Below, piece by piece: positions 12,931-24,787 of a stretch of 64,000 nucleotides of DNA (position 1 is its first letter; each line of letters begins with the position of its first letter). Source of the stretch: Pterois miles. Its lineage: Eukaryota; Chordata; Actinopteri; Perciformes; Scorpaenidae. Where the stretch lies: positions 16,564,501 through 16,628,500 of the forward strand of contig CAMQGK010000327.1 of the NCBI GenBank assembly GCA_947000775.1. Direction: 5' to 3'. Under the pieces are notes generated by a model. That model searched no databases. It worked only from the letters and a program-made list of their open reading frames with translations, and was not told the origin of the DNA. The translations under genes and the position numbers were made by a program.

Positions 12931-13652
12931 TTTATTTTGAAAAGACTGGAATGGAAATTGACACATTCGTTTATAGGAAAATGAAGAATAACTTTTTGTG
13001 AGAGATCACAATACGTTGCATTGTGACACGTCTGACGGTTTGTATTTGATTAAACTTCAGCATTGTCGCAGGTCTACACAGAGCTCTAAAGATAAACTTC
13101 TTGTCTGAAAATTTCCATATAGTTTGGCTTCTGCAGCCGTGTTCTTTCGGGCTGCGTCTCCACCACTTGTAGTCCAAAAAATCTCAACACAAATGACTTT
13201 GTCTTAATATTAAAGTTTGATGACAAGTACAAATATCACCGTCGGCAGTTTTAAGGAAAATTATCTGTATGTACAGTTGAACACGACGCAACACCACTAA
13301 CCATGCTCCTCTCACCCTCTCGCACCACCGTGGACGAAGGCTAAAAAGCCCTGTGCCTTAATCCCTCCCGCCTACACCTCCCCTATCCCCCACCAACTCT
13401 AACCCCTCTTCTATTTTAATCCTCCGATTACTACATCATTTTCTTTGGGTCTAATTTAGACAGCTATCAGGCCTCCCAGTTCACTACCTGGACAGTGCTG
13501 CTCGGCTTGGTAGACACTATTGATCCTTGTGTGTGGGGAGGATGCAAGTGTGACCCAAATAAAGGGATCAGCTACCACCTGTTAGATAAGTTTCATGAAA
13601 ATGAGATGTTTACAGATTTAGAGATGAGATGTATAAAGTGCAGACATACATA

Positions 13653-13654
<2 letters not shown>
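12931..13654. other. Non-coding, no gene seen
   Basis: Nothing identifiable. Confidence 0.55.

Positions 13655-13721
<67 letters not shown>
13655..13721. repeat. (GT)n/(AT)n compound microsatellite
   Basis: About 54 bp of GT is followed by a short AT run. Confidence 0.97.
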
Positions 13722-14481
13722 AATAAATATAAAATGGAAATGTGTAGGATGACAAGCACAGGAAATGCAAATTCCTTGTGATTATCCTCGGCAGTAAGCA
13801 ATGTGTTTCCTATGGAGGGCTCATTTATAATTTAATCCAGGAGCTTGGTGTTTCTAGGCTAACACACAGAGATTGCCCTTTCAGAGTTGAAACCCCCACC
13901 ATGCAGCAGGGAATCAATGCCGTCACCACAGAACAGACACCAGACCTCGTAGTATTTTCGTTTTTTGTTTCATAGGCTACCCTAAAAAAAGGAGCAGCTG
14001 CTAAAAAACTTGTGCGCTGCCTTTCTCCATAATCCAACCTCAATATGCCACAGAAAGTCATTTAAGCCTGTGAAGGCAGATGCATCTTTGCTTTCATGCA
14101 GAAAGGATTGATACAATCTAATAACAAGGACGAGTTGAGAGAACAAACAGAGGGAACAGGACGCACAAGACTTCAGCCTAACTGACTCAGTGTCTGTTTT
14201 GTTGTCTTTGCTTTCACGTTCATTCTAGTTCAAAGCCACACAACATTAGCATGAGCAGTCTGGACAGAGATGAAGAAGCCGAGTCAAAGCAGGGTAGTAA
14301 TTACACTCTAAAAAGGACTGAATGGATTCAATCTAAGACATAAGTAGGCACAAACCAACTAGAGCGCTCTGGATCTATTCCAGACATGAATTCCACAAGG
14401 TGCTGGAAACCACCCACAGAGACCTTGGTCCATGCTAACACTTGTCAGCATTACATTAAAAAAAACAGGAGATCTACACAC
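13722..14481. other. Non-coding, no gene seen
   Basis: Nothing identifiable. Confidence 0.55.
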
Positions 14482-14810
14482 TTAAAGGTCCAGTGTGTAA
14501 GATTTAAGGGGATCAATTGGCAGAAGTAGAATGTAATAAGTCTGTTTTCTTTAGTGTATAGTCGCCTGAAAATAAAAATTGTGTTTTCACTACCTTAGAA
14601 TGAGCCGTTTATATCTATATATGGAGCAGGTCCTCTTCATGGAGCCGGCCGCCATGTTTCTACAGCAGCCCAGAACGGACAAACCAAACACTGGCTCTTT
14701 TTTGCATCGGCCACTGTAGTTCTCCTACATGGCTGGCACTAGTGGGAAGTTTGTTGGTTGCTGTCTGCAAACCGCTAGATGCCACTAAATCCTACATACT
14801 GCACCTTTAA
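14482..14810. mobile_element. TTAA-flanked MITE
   Basis: The left end TTAAAGGTCCAGTGTGTAAG and right end TACATACTGCACCTTTAA are inverted repeats bounded by TTAA, the target of piggyBac-type transposons. The interior carries GGAGCCGGCCGCCATGTTTC and CGCTAGATGCCACTAAATCC, blocks I know from a very common fish repeat. A right-end fragment of the same family lies at 36395-36466. Confidence 0.8.
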
Positions 14811-15151
14811 GTCACTGTCATTTTCCAGACCTGTACACAGATACTAACCTGGAGATGCACCTGATAACAAGAGTACACGCAAACATTAAGGCAAGCAGAA
14901 GGATGATTTTGCCTGATCATAAACCCAGTGTACTCAGCCAGCATTAAGTGATTTCTGGACACTTAGGGGCAGCAGAAAAAAAAGCGGAAAATACAGCAAT
15001 GACATAGCATTAACTTGATATGACTAACTTGCTAGCAAACAGTGGGTCATTTACATATCCAGTGACTGTGGAGCAACATTAAAATGAATTTGGGATTGTG
15101 ATTCTGGCCACATGATGAATGTCAGTCTAATATTCATTCTAGTCTGTTGTG
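14811..15151. other. Non-coding, no gene seen
   Basis: Nothing identifiable. Confidence 0.55.
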
Positions 15152-15159
15152 GTCTACAC

Positions 15160-15576
15160 CAGCGTTAAACAAAAAGTGTGACGTGACCCACAGGTGGGCT
15201 GCATTAGGGTCACCAAATAAATTTGCATTTACTATGCCATAGTCTTTTATTTAAGATGTCTCTTTGCAGGACACTTTTGAGCCACATGAGGGAGCCTGAA
15301 TGTTCGTATTGTTCTAATAGTTGTAGCCTACTTATAACACTTGATCCAATATGAAAGGCCTGTTATCTCCACCTAAATGCATGTATTTGATTTATCAAGC
15401 ACATCTTTTCAACATGACTCATTTACCTATTCAAGATATAAGGTGATGCAGAAATAGTGGTAAAAATTAATTCATTTATGCACAAATTTGGTTCACAGAC
15501 TATTGCGAATTGGGTCGCTATGGTGTGTCATTTTTTTTAAAAATGGATCTCCAGAAAAAAAGTTTTGTAAACGCTG
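15160..15576. mobile_element. hAT-like MITE with 8-bp target duplication
   Basis: The element starts CAGCGTTAAAC and ends GTAAACGCTG, near-perfect inverted ends with the CAG/CTG termini usual for hAT. The flanks GTCTACAC (15152-15159) and GTCTACTC (15577-15584) match at 7 of 8 bases. It is 417 bp and non-coding. Confidence 0.78.
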
Positions 15577-15584
15577 GTCTACTC

Positions 15585-16632
15585 CAACTCCTGTGGGAAG
15601 TATCCAGTTCTTTAGCTGCTAAAATATCCACTATTTTCACTAGCTCATTGCTATTATTTTTCTGAGCAGGTAGCGTGGATTTTTAGATGTTTTTGTGAGT
15701 CAAAAGTGAATCGAAACAGTTCAGTTGCAGGCCAGAAAACCCAAACAATAAAAAGTCACTGAGCTGAGGGGAAATGCAAAGTTGGGTGATATTCCCTGTG
15801 CATTCATCACTTTGAGCAACACCTTTCACGTTACACATAGTCACTGGATGATTTGTTAATTATTTTTTTTATTCTAGCAGCTTTAATAACTTATTAACTT
15901 AGTAACTTATATATTAGTGAGCAGAAAAGCAACAAAGGTTTGCCCCATGTGCAGCTCAGTGATATTACTTCAAAAATATCTCCTATGACAGAGTCTTTAT
16001 AGCATTGAGGTTGAACGCCTCTCTCAGTTGGTGAAGGTAAATGACTATGTCCATGGTGAAAAGGCACAAGGCAGTAATGAGTAATGAAAACAGCCGAGTT
16101 AGTGCTGCCATTCAGTAAAGGGCCTGCTGCTGTGGAATGTGAGGCGCCATTCATTCACATGGGTTAAAAATGCATTTCTGCCACCACAAAGCCCTGCCTT
16201 GTCCTCATTGTTTCTCACCACGCCAATATAACACTTCCCCGTTCTGAAGGGAGAAGATTAAAAAAAAAGTAAATTGCTAATTTTACTCCTACAGATACAG
16301 GAAAAAAAGGGGACGGTGGGGGTGGTGGGAGGGGTAGTGAACTTTGCAAAAAAAAAAAAAAAAAAAAAGTCAGGTCTTTGGTGGAGATAAACAGTCATGG
16401 TAGAGTTGAAAGTTTGATCATGATAAGCACGGGAATGGAAAAGTAAGCACACACACAAGCTGCTTACAAAAGACAAACAGCCCTATTGAAAAAAAGCTGA
16501 ATGTATGCAGCATTTATTCAGTGTATGAAAAGAGACACAAGGGTGGAAGGCAAGCGTATACAAAAAGAGCTTCAGCCAAGTCATGTTTGAGCTCTTGAGG
16601 GATACGTTTGTGAATACGAGGCATCTGTGACT
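15585..16632. other. Non-coding, no gene seen
   Basis: A poly-A run lies near 16349-16368. Otherwise nothing is identifiable. Confidence 0.55.
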
Positions 16633-16698
16633 GTCTCTCTCTCTCTCTCTTATATATACATATATATGTATATATATATATATATTTATATGTATTTA

Positions 16699-16737
<39 letters not shown>

Positions 16738-16767
16738 GTATATAAATACATATATATAAATATAATG

Positions 16768-16833
<66 letters not shown>
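16633..16833. repeat. (CT)n/(TA)n compound microsatellite
   Basis: A short CT run is followed by about 180 bp of mostly TA repeats with interruptions. It produces long spurious Tyr/Ile frames on both strands. Confidence 0.97.
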
Positions 16834-16837
<4 letters not shown>

Positions 16838-17394
16838 CACATACTGCGGTAGAAGCTTAATTCAACATGAGTCTCGTTTGAACTAGTCAACCGATATGTC
16901 ACATTTAAACATAGGGCACGTTCCTCTTTTGCCTTGCTGAACAATGCTCAACAAGTGATCTCAGACGTGACAGTTGTATGACATAACCATCTAGGAGAGA
17001 AAAACACTCCCACATTGTGGCTTTCCCTTGAACAGGCATGTGAAAAAAAAAAAAAAACAATTGTGACCCTGACATTACACAGAAATCAATTTCAGCAAAG
17101 CATTAATATACTTTTTCCCCTAAAGCGTCACAGCCTGAATGTGTTTACCCTCAAATCTATTCTACTCATGGGCTGGAGAATGGGTGGCCCTCTTAAAGAC
17201 TATTTATTATCCAACAGGCAATTTGGGGAAGTAAGATCATTTATTGTTGTGATACGTTGTATTTACTTGTAAAACCACAGTCTCCACTTCCACTGCAGCC
17301 TGTAGGAGAAGTGTTTAACATAACGTCTGAAATCTGACATCAGGGAGACAATGTAATCCTGTCTGCAAAACAACGCTCAGTCTCTTCCTCCCTT

Positions 17395-17431
<37 letters not shown>

Positions 17432-18409
17432 GTGACCTTACACAGAAGAAAATACTGTATCTCTACACAACTGGAGAGAAAAACAGTACACCACAGAAAG
17501 GCAATATCAAAGGAGAGGGGTGAGGGGGGGTACGCTGTCAAATACACAAAACTCACAGCGTGATGCAAACAGAGTTTTGTAAATGATAATTACTGGAATA
17601 ATGAAGGAATACCAGACAGAAAACAATACTCATATCACCAAGTACTAACATGGAAATTCATTCAAAGTTGACACAACAAAACTCACTTAAGTACACTCCA
17701 TGCGTGATAATATAGTGTAAAAAAAATCCATCACCAGATAAGAAAACACCTTTTTTTACCTTTTATATTCCTTAAACTATAAACATGGGCATGTGTGCGT
17801 GTACATGCACGTGCGCACTGTCTTCTCCCTCTCTCTCTCTTGCAAACTATGCTTTTAAATAACTATCTCCTCTGATAGCCCAGCCTGCCCCTTAAGGGAG
17901 GGTCACAATGACAATCCTATAATATGCCTATAATAGGTATCTTTAATGTCTAATAGCTTTTACTGTGCCCGCGATGGGTTCTTTTGCTCCTATTAGCCCC
18001 TATGGTGTAGCTATAATTTTCACTATTAAGTTTATTGAGCTCTTATGCCACTTTATAACATTGTAATATTGCCTGTAATATCACTCAAAATCCCTTTAAG
18101 AACTTCGTACTGCCTGTTATTTGCATGGCACCTTTCCTATGTGTGTCATATGATTGCTATGGCTCTCTTTCGCATGGTCCCACTGTGTTATCAGTCAAAC
18201 ATTCCTCTAAATGACCCTTATCTCCATTGTAGCACATGCACTCCTGCTGCCCGTTTCTTAATCAGTCCTCTCTACACTATTAAAGAAATGACTGGCTGAA
18301 AACCAAAGAGTCTGTGTTAGTCGGCTAAAAAGACTGCACTATAGCAGCGCCCACTGAACGCACCTTCAAAATAACAAACAATGGTAATTATATACAGTCA
18401 CTTCCTTAC
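16834..18409. other. Non-coding, no gene seen
   Basis: A poly-A run lies near 17043 and a CT run at 17400-17428. A unique-looking block at 17840-18060 is noted in the findings. Confidence 0.5.
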
Positions 18410-18560
18410 CAGTTATAACACCGTAGAAGCTCAAACACTCACAAAAACAGGACCGGTGCAGCTCTCCAAAAGCAAACAGAAAGAGTCCAGATCCGGCAGA
18501 GATAGAGAGGAGACACTCCGTATCCTCCAGTGCAGCGACTGACAACAGCGACCCGCGGTT
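18410..18560 (-). other. Candidate untranslated exon of a leftward gene
   Basis: On the minus strand this unique, CpG-bearing sequence ends with a good splice donor, AACTG/GTAAGGAAG, whose GT complements 18408-18409. I see no convincing coding frame, so it would be a 5' UTR exon. The right boundary, or start site, is unknown, and the CT/C tract at 18643-18697 lies just upstream. In human, ZNF516 lies next to ZNF236 in the opposite orientation, which makes that gene a candidate owner. This is inference. Confidence 0.3.
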
Positions 18561-18640
18561 CAACTCTGCGAAAATCGTGTGAAATTATTATTATCTCTGG
18601 CGAATTCCTATCTCCTGGTGTTAGAGAACAGTACAGGTTT

Positions 18641-18642
<2 letters not shown>

Positions 18643-18687
<45 letters not shown>

Positions 18688-18698
18688 CCCCCCCCCCC
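18643..18698. repeat. (CT)n plus poly-C tract
   Basis: About 40 bp of CT repeat runs into CCTCC and an 11-base C run. Confidence 0.95.
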
Positions 18699-20262
18699 TC
18701 GCTGTTTCTCTTGTCTCTTGCGTTTCACTCGTGCTGCCTTCAAGTGTCGTCGGAAATGTCGCAAACGCAGGAATGCCGTGATAAACTGACATGTTATCCC
18801 GTTGATCAAGTCTTCATATGGCTATTCAAGGCTGTTTGTCTCGAAATAGGGGTCTAAGATGGGGGGCATTGTATTGTGGGATATCGGGTGTAATAGTAGG
18901 GCTACACTATGTTGCTAATACAATTGAAATGATTAGCCAATTAATTGATAGAAATGGTTGATTGATAAAAATGATTGATTCATTTTACAGCAAAAATGCC
19001 AAACGTGCTTCTCAAATGTTCAACGGACAAAACCATACATTTGAAGACACTAATTTTGGATTCTGTCCTCTGTTCTCTTTTGTGCATATATTTCATTGAT
19101 TTTAAACTTTTTTTTAATCCTATAAGAGTAGAATAAACAAAACATATATATATTGACTTAAATTTCAGTTCACTTACTCAACTCCTAAATACTAAGAGGC
19201 ACCATTCAATAAATATGTTAATAAGTCCTCATTACCATCCCTACCACCCCAACACCCACCCTGATGTTTGCAGGATACAGAAACATTCCAATATTCTCTA
19301 TTTTAGTGGTCTCTACTTTTGACATATCAGAGAGTATACGATAAATAGAGAAAAAATATTGTATTAGTAGTGTAGTGGTTTATTAGGCTTTATTACTATA
19401 ATAGTTCATGGTTAAATCAATAGTCTACACATAACAAATTGTTTATTCAGATTAAATAATCACTTACTAGGCTACAGCATGGTTTGTTAGTGAAATCTGA
19501 CTTTGTCCACACTAATTGGGACTTGTGCCCACTCCATTTCCCATAATTCACTGCATTAGGTAGGCTCACGTGTGGTCTTGTGATACAACACATGTGACCA
19601 TCCATGTCACAGCAAAGTAGTATACAGCTTCCTTGTCTAACATGATGAGTGTTTTTCTGATCAAACTCGTCATGGAAATGGCGGAGCTCATAGGAGCACC
19701 TGAACGCACCACGAATGGAAAAAAAAGCCCAGTGTGTGTGTGTGACCCACCGAGGAGGACAAGATCGAGGGCGAGAAAAAAAGGGAGAAGCAGAAAAGTT
19801 TGTCCCCGCGGTGTAGTCCTTGTCACCAAACCTCAGTCAACACACAGAGGTCACACGTTTCACTGCGTCTTTATTCCATTTACGTCTCCAGCGCTTCCTC
19901 TCAGCGGGATCAGCTGATGTGTTCGTGTTTGTCTGTTTAGTCTAAAGTGTCCAAAGAAGAGGCGACGCTGAACAATTGTCCCCAGCTCACTAGCGGTCCC
20001 ACCACCATACATGCGCAATCAGCTTCGTGCGTAAAAAGACATTTGTGGCACCGTCATGTTCGTGCGTAAAAAGACATGTCGGTGCCACGGGCAGATAGCG
20101 CTAACTGTGATCGGTTTGCATACTTTCTTTTTGCTCTCATTTCCAATCACCTGTACGTACACGTCCCATTAACGTCATTAATTTTAGTCCCATTGTGTCC
20201 CTTTACAACAACAACAGACTCACATCCTGTAGGTGCAACATCATAGACCCCCCATCACACAC
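18699..20262. other. Non-coding with worn repeats
   Basis: Worn sequence near 18900-19060 (GGGCTACACTATG, then ATTAGCCAATTAATTGATAG) resembles a decayed fish DNA-transposon end. A short tandem pair of GTGCGTAAAAAGACAT lies near 20027 and 20062. No gene is supported. Confidence 0.5.
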
Positions 20263-20366
20263 ACCCCCCCCCCCCCCCCCCCCCCCCCCCTTACTCCTCG
20301 CCACATGTTTCCTCCCCCCCCCCCCCCCCCCCCCCCCCACCACCACCACCACCACACACACACACA
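20263..20366. repeat. Double poly-C tract with (CCA)n/(CA)n
   Basis: C homopolymers of about 25 bases each lie near 20265-20290 and 20315-20338 and are followed by CCA and CA repeats. Homopolymer lengths in the assembly may be unreliable. Confidence 0.95.
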
Positions 20367-21262
20367 CCGCATGCAGATGAGTTGTAAAAGCTTGAATCGG
20401 CGCACAGATTGAAAAAGAAGCAGAAATTCGATGCACTAGAGATGTTCCAGCGGTTTCACATCCTCTTATTAATGTCATGAAGAGCAGTTTCCGCCTGCTG
20501 GCACCTGTGCCTTGCTCAGTGGCAGTTGTGCCATGTGTATTATAGCCTATGTAGGACACGTCTTCCTAATATGGATATACCCCCCCCCCTTACCCCTCCC
20601 TAACGTCCACCTCCACCCTGTGTGTCTGTCTCCGTGTGAATAAAACTATCTTTTAAAAACAATGACGGTTCATCCATCTCCTGGATGTTTTCTGCACTGC
20701 GCTGTCCCTTTTTTTCCTTTTCGTTCTACTCGCACTTCTTTTATTATTGTTGCCACAAATAATCTGTCCGTCCGATGCTGCGGTGATAGAGTGTGTTGTC
20801 CAAGAAATTACTCAAGGAAGAGATGAGTGTGTATGGTGAGCTGGTGGAAAGTTTGCTTAACCTCAGGGATGTTGGCCGAGGATAGGAGTCCGGCCATTCC
20901 CGGTTTATTCCTACATTTTATTTATTTATTTAAATAACTGACTTTCGGCAGCTTTTTAAAGCTGACTCACATAGATCTCAAGTGGCATTAAAGTGCTGCA
21001 AGTTTATCTGAAAAGTGGAAATTACAAATTATATTTAACACACTTCTGGCTCTGCTGCCTTGAGATGATCGCCCGACAGGAGGTCATATAATATACTGTA
21101 TTTTACTTCAATCTACACTACACCCTTGCCTACATGTAACCTATTTATAAATCAAGATCCGACAACCGCCTTCCACCTACAGCCCTATCAGAGCACACGA
21201 GGTGGTCCGGTCCACTCTATATGCGTCTATAAACGGATAAAATGAGAGACGTGCGTACTTAC
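20367..21262. other. Non-coding, no gene seen
   Basis: If the minus-strand exon at 21263 is real, this would be the start of its intron. Nothing else is identifiable. Confidence 0.5.
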
Positions 21263-21400
21263 CTGTTTTATCCAAGGGAATAATCCAGGGTGACTTCAAG
21301 AAGCACAGACAATCCTAAAGGTGAAAGCATGCTCTTTGCAGTGTCTGCTGAAGTGCATGATTGAGTAGGTTTAGTCCATTCTGCCCTATGGGGGTAGGTT
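21263..21400 (-). other. Candidate untranslated exon with strong splice donor (leftward gene)
   Basis: The minus strand reads GATAAAACAG/GTAAGTACGC, a near-consensus donor whose GT complements 21261-21262. The exon side is unique sequence with no coding frame of note. With the 18410 site it may mark alternative or successive 5' UTR exons of a gene transcribed to the left. The right boundary is arbitrary. Confidence 0.3.
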
Positions 21401-23424
21401 AGGAGTCATGTCCGCGATTATTTACACATTGTCGACACGTTTCGCGTTGAAATTCATCATATAAACTCACCTTATGTTTAAAACACTGCAACAGCTGCTG
21501 TGAAGAAAAACAAAGTCAGCTTTATTACTTTGTGCGTGTTGTGCTAATTTCCCCACACCCCTTTTCCGCGTCCAGATGGTTTCTCCCGCATTAAATGGAA
21601 CTATCTGCTATTGTCTCATCAGCGAAAAGTTGTTGATGCTGCTCAGGGCTCAAAAAAAGTGCGTGAATGTCCACCAGGTCGACTTATTCAGACTTGTGTT
21701 GCGATTTCAAATGGTACCAAGGCAATGCATCATAGTGGTAATTCAACCAAGCCAGTGTCATTATACAGATAGACACCCTGTAGCAACACCCAGGCAGCTG
21801 TTTCTGAGCGGCAATAAAAACACTGTATGTGTAAATGCAGTCCTTGTTATGACCATGAATTCCAAGGAAATATGACTGAGGCAAAGTGTCAATAATTTGC
21901 TTTACTGGTTAATTAAAGCGGGGAAAACCCACTCTCTCTTTTTTTCCCCACAAAGATGTTACACACATTTTTACCATTGTTGCATTATTCTGCCAGCATA
22001 TTGTCTCATTCTGTGCTGTCAAGACACTGTTTTTTTATCGTGGAGAAGCCCTGAAAGAAATGAAACTGTGTTCAAAACAATGTACATTTGTCTGACTTCT
22101 ACTGGCAGTTTCCCTTGTTTTTGATACCGATGGACTGCATGTCTATAGTTGAACTACTTTATTTTCAGTCTAGCAGGTTTTCATTCCTGTTACACACACT
22201 AACGCTCTTAACAGTGACAAACAAAATAACACAGCAACAACCAGCGGTCAATCAGTGCGCAAAAGTTAATTACATAGTAGCTGCAACTGTAGTCAATACG
22301 ACACCTGCGATGCTGCTTGTTGTAGCTCTAATATCACTTCATTATTGTGCTCCACTTTTGAAAAATGAGCCTAGAAAAACAATAAGTTGATTAATTAGGT
22401 CCTGTGTTACACAAGCTGTGTGAATGCCAAGCAAAAAACGGGTTAAAGTGAACTCCCTTGCAGGACTGGAAAATCTAGAAAAGCCTGAAAAATAAATGTG
22501 ATAACTCAGTGGTGTAGACAACTGTGGTTATTCAGCCAATAAATCTGATTGAGCATTGCATTATAATTGTGGATGAGTGTCTTCAGTGATATTGGTGATT
22601 TCACATTTTTCCAGGTGTTAAGAGAGATGAGACTACACAGATTTCTTTCTTTTTTTTAAAAATGTCTCCCGCTTATTGTACAGTGAAGTTGTTTGTAATA
22701 ACTGTCATTCCACGGTGCTGTTGTGGGTGTTGTGCAGAGGTCAGGCTTGTTTGCTCAGCATGCGTGCAGTGAGGGGGAGCCATGTTGCTGACTGGTGATG
22801 AACCAGTGAGTTAAGACACACAGACATCTTATCAGCGAAGAGCCCTTGAATTGTAACGGCAGTGCTTTGTTATATATATATATATATGCAGCCCCAGGAG
22901 GAGCTCCTTTGGGGCTCCCTGAGCATTTGCACACATATACTGAAATACTGAAATACATACACATTGACCGATGAGCATCATAATATACGGCTGAATGTAC
23001 AAGAATGTTAAGTAAGTCATTATGTCCTCGATGGCATATGATCTGCTCAGCTAAGACACACACACTCTTGAACACACTGATAGCCCCTCCAGCACACATG
23101 CATCCACACCCATATCTACCAAAATGCAGCGCTGCATTCTTGAAACGTGAGCCATTCGCACGCTCACACACCCACGCCCGTGCACGTGCATGTTGACTTC
23201 TTTACACACACACTTAGATATGTTTAACATACATCATACTAAAATACATCATTCCATGCTCTGTAAAATGTGACACTACAATGCGAGCACACACCATCGC
23301 TACTGACGTCCATTACTACATGCATGGAAAAAAAAATAAATCTCCTCACACCCATGAATGTAATAACAAACACACGGCACATTAGTGGTACATTGTTACA
23401 ACACAATGAACAGAGAGCCTCCCT

Positions 23425-23426
<2 letters not shown>
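21401..23426. other. Non-coding, no gene seen
   Basis: An AT run at 22870-22887 precedes a GC-rich imperfect hairpin at 22890-22916, noted in the findings. Otherwise nothing is identifiable. Confidence 0.5.
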
Positions 23427-23479
<53 letters not shown>

Positions 23480-23552
23480 GTAGTGTGTGAGTCACTGTTC
23501 AGATACTTCCTGTTATAAGAGAGCAGTCTTTAAAGCAGCCTCTCTCTCTTTC

Positions 23553-23592
<40 letters not shown>
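23427..23592. repeat. Two (CT)n tracts
   Basis: CT runs of about 50 bp (23427-23477) and about 35 bp (23557-23592) are separated by 80 bp of unique sequence. Confidence 0.95.
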
Positions 23593-23602
<10 letters not shown>

Positions 23603-24182
23603 CATTCCTGCTTTCCAAGTCAGAGGGAATGTCAGGCCAAACACTCGCCAAGGTGTCCTCTCCCCTCTCTCTCTCTTTTCTCTCTGAATCAGTCAGCAGA
23701 GAAACCTCCCTGTCGTTCGTCGAACGCCCTTCAATCTGCAGGTCACCCACTCAGCATTTTAAAACATACCTCAGTGAACCTTCACCTTTAAAAAAAAGAA
23801 AAAAAAAAAGGGAGGGGGTGAAGATCTTCTACCTACTGTACCAGCGGTGCAAAGCATACAACAATGCATGCATGCATTTGCACACTATCACATGCATAAC
23901 TATTCGTGCATGCGTGGCAGACATAAACGCACACCTCAGGGCAGCTCTTATATAATAGCTATTCATGATATTCAATGCAGTGATGTGCATTGTTAGTTGG
24001 CAGCACTGATTTACATTATGGTGTCTGCGCTTGTTTGAGTTACCACACTACAGGTTCAATCACGTTTAATAAAAGGAAAATAAATAAGTTATATGAAGAT
24101 GTTGTTTGAGAACCAGCGCTGTAAGTAGTAAATGGTTGAGTCACAACAAATTTAATATCCATTTTCTTCTTATTGCCTACTT
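23593..24182. other. Non-coding, no gene seen
   Basis: Nothing identifiable apart from short ATGCATGC-type runs near 23865. Confidence 0.55.
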
Positions 24183-24787
24183 AAACCTGCAGTAGGCGTA
24201 ATGTTTTTGGCATCACTGAACAAATAAAAACCTTTCAGCATATTGTAAGTGTTCTGAAAGAAAACTAGACTTCTGCTCCTCCTCATGGCTCTGTTCTCAG
24301 GCTTTAAATAATTTAGCCCCTGACGGGAGACTTTGGCCAATCACAGGTCATTTCAGAGAGAGAGCATTCCTATTGGCTGTGTTCCGACTGGTGGGCTGTG
24401 CTTGGTATTTCCTCAACTGATCTCAACTTGGTAGCCAAGCCACAAACTTTCTCATTTTACAGCTAAACAGTAACGTCAAGATGTTTCTGGACACCTTGTA
24501 GGAGAGAAATAGAGATTACAGTAACAGAATATTGATTCATATTCGATCAGTGCTGCCTAGTTTGGAGTATGCGCGTGATTGACAGCTGCTCATAGACGGC
24601 AGGACTCCAGCTCTGATCGGTTTTCCTCCAGTCTATAAAATCTTGCAGATGCCATTAGGAGCGCCCTGTGGCACATTATTATTTTTTGTCACATTACCTG
24701 TCTCATGCACTACTGTCAGGATGAAATGACCATTTTAAATTAACTTTCTTTAATCTTATTTGTTCCATTTCTGCCCACTGCAGCTTA
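24183..24787 (+). mobile_element. MITE family B, copy left of znf236
   Basis: The left end AAACCTGCAGTAGGC and the reverse complement of the right end AAGCTGCAGTGGGCAG are inverted repeats. The interior matches the intron 5 copy (55706-56232) in the same orientation. Confidence 0.75.

Noticed and set aside
16514..16944. Long Tyr/Ile-rich frames on both strands
   Set aside because: They are translations of a TA microsatellite.
18439..18857. Frames with Arg-Glu or Ser-Leu runs near the candidate minus-strand exon
   Set aside because: They are produced by the CT repeat; I kept only the splice-donor-based UTR exon suggestion, at low confidence.
20195..20559. Pro- and Gly-rich frames on both strands
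   Set aside because: They are translations of poly-C and CCA repeats.
21576..22390. Several + frames of 75-100 codons in a row
   Set aside because: No domain, overlapping in different frames, and no consistent splice sites; they are expected by chance in AT-moderate DNA.
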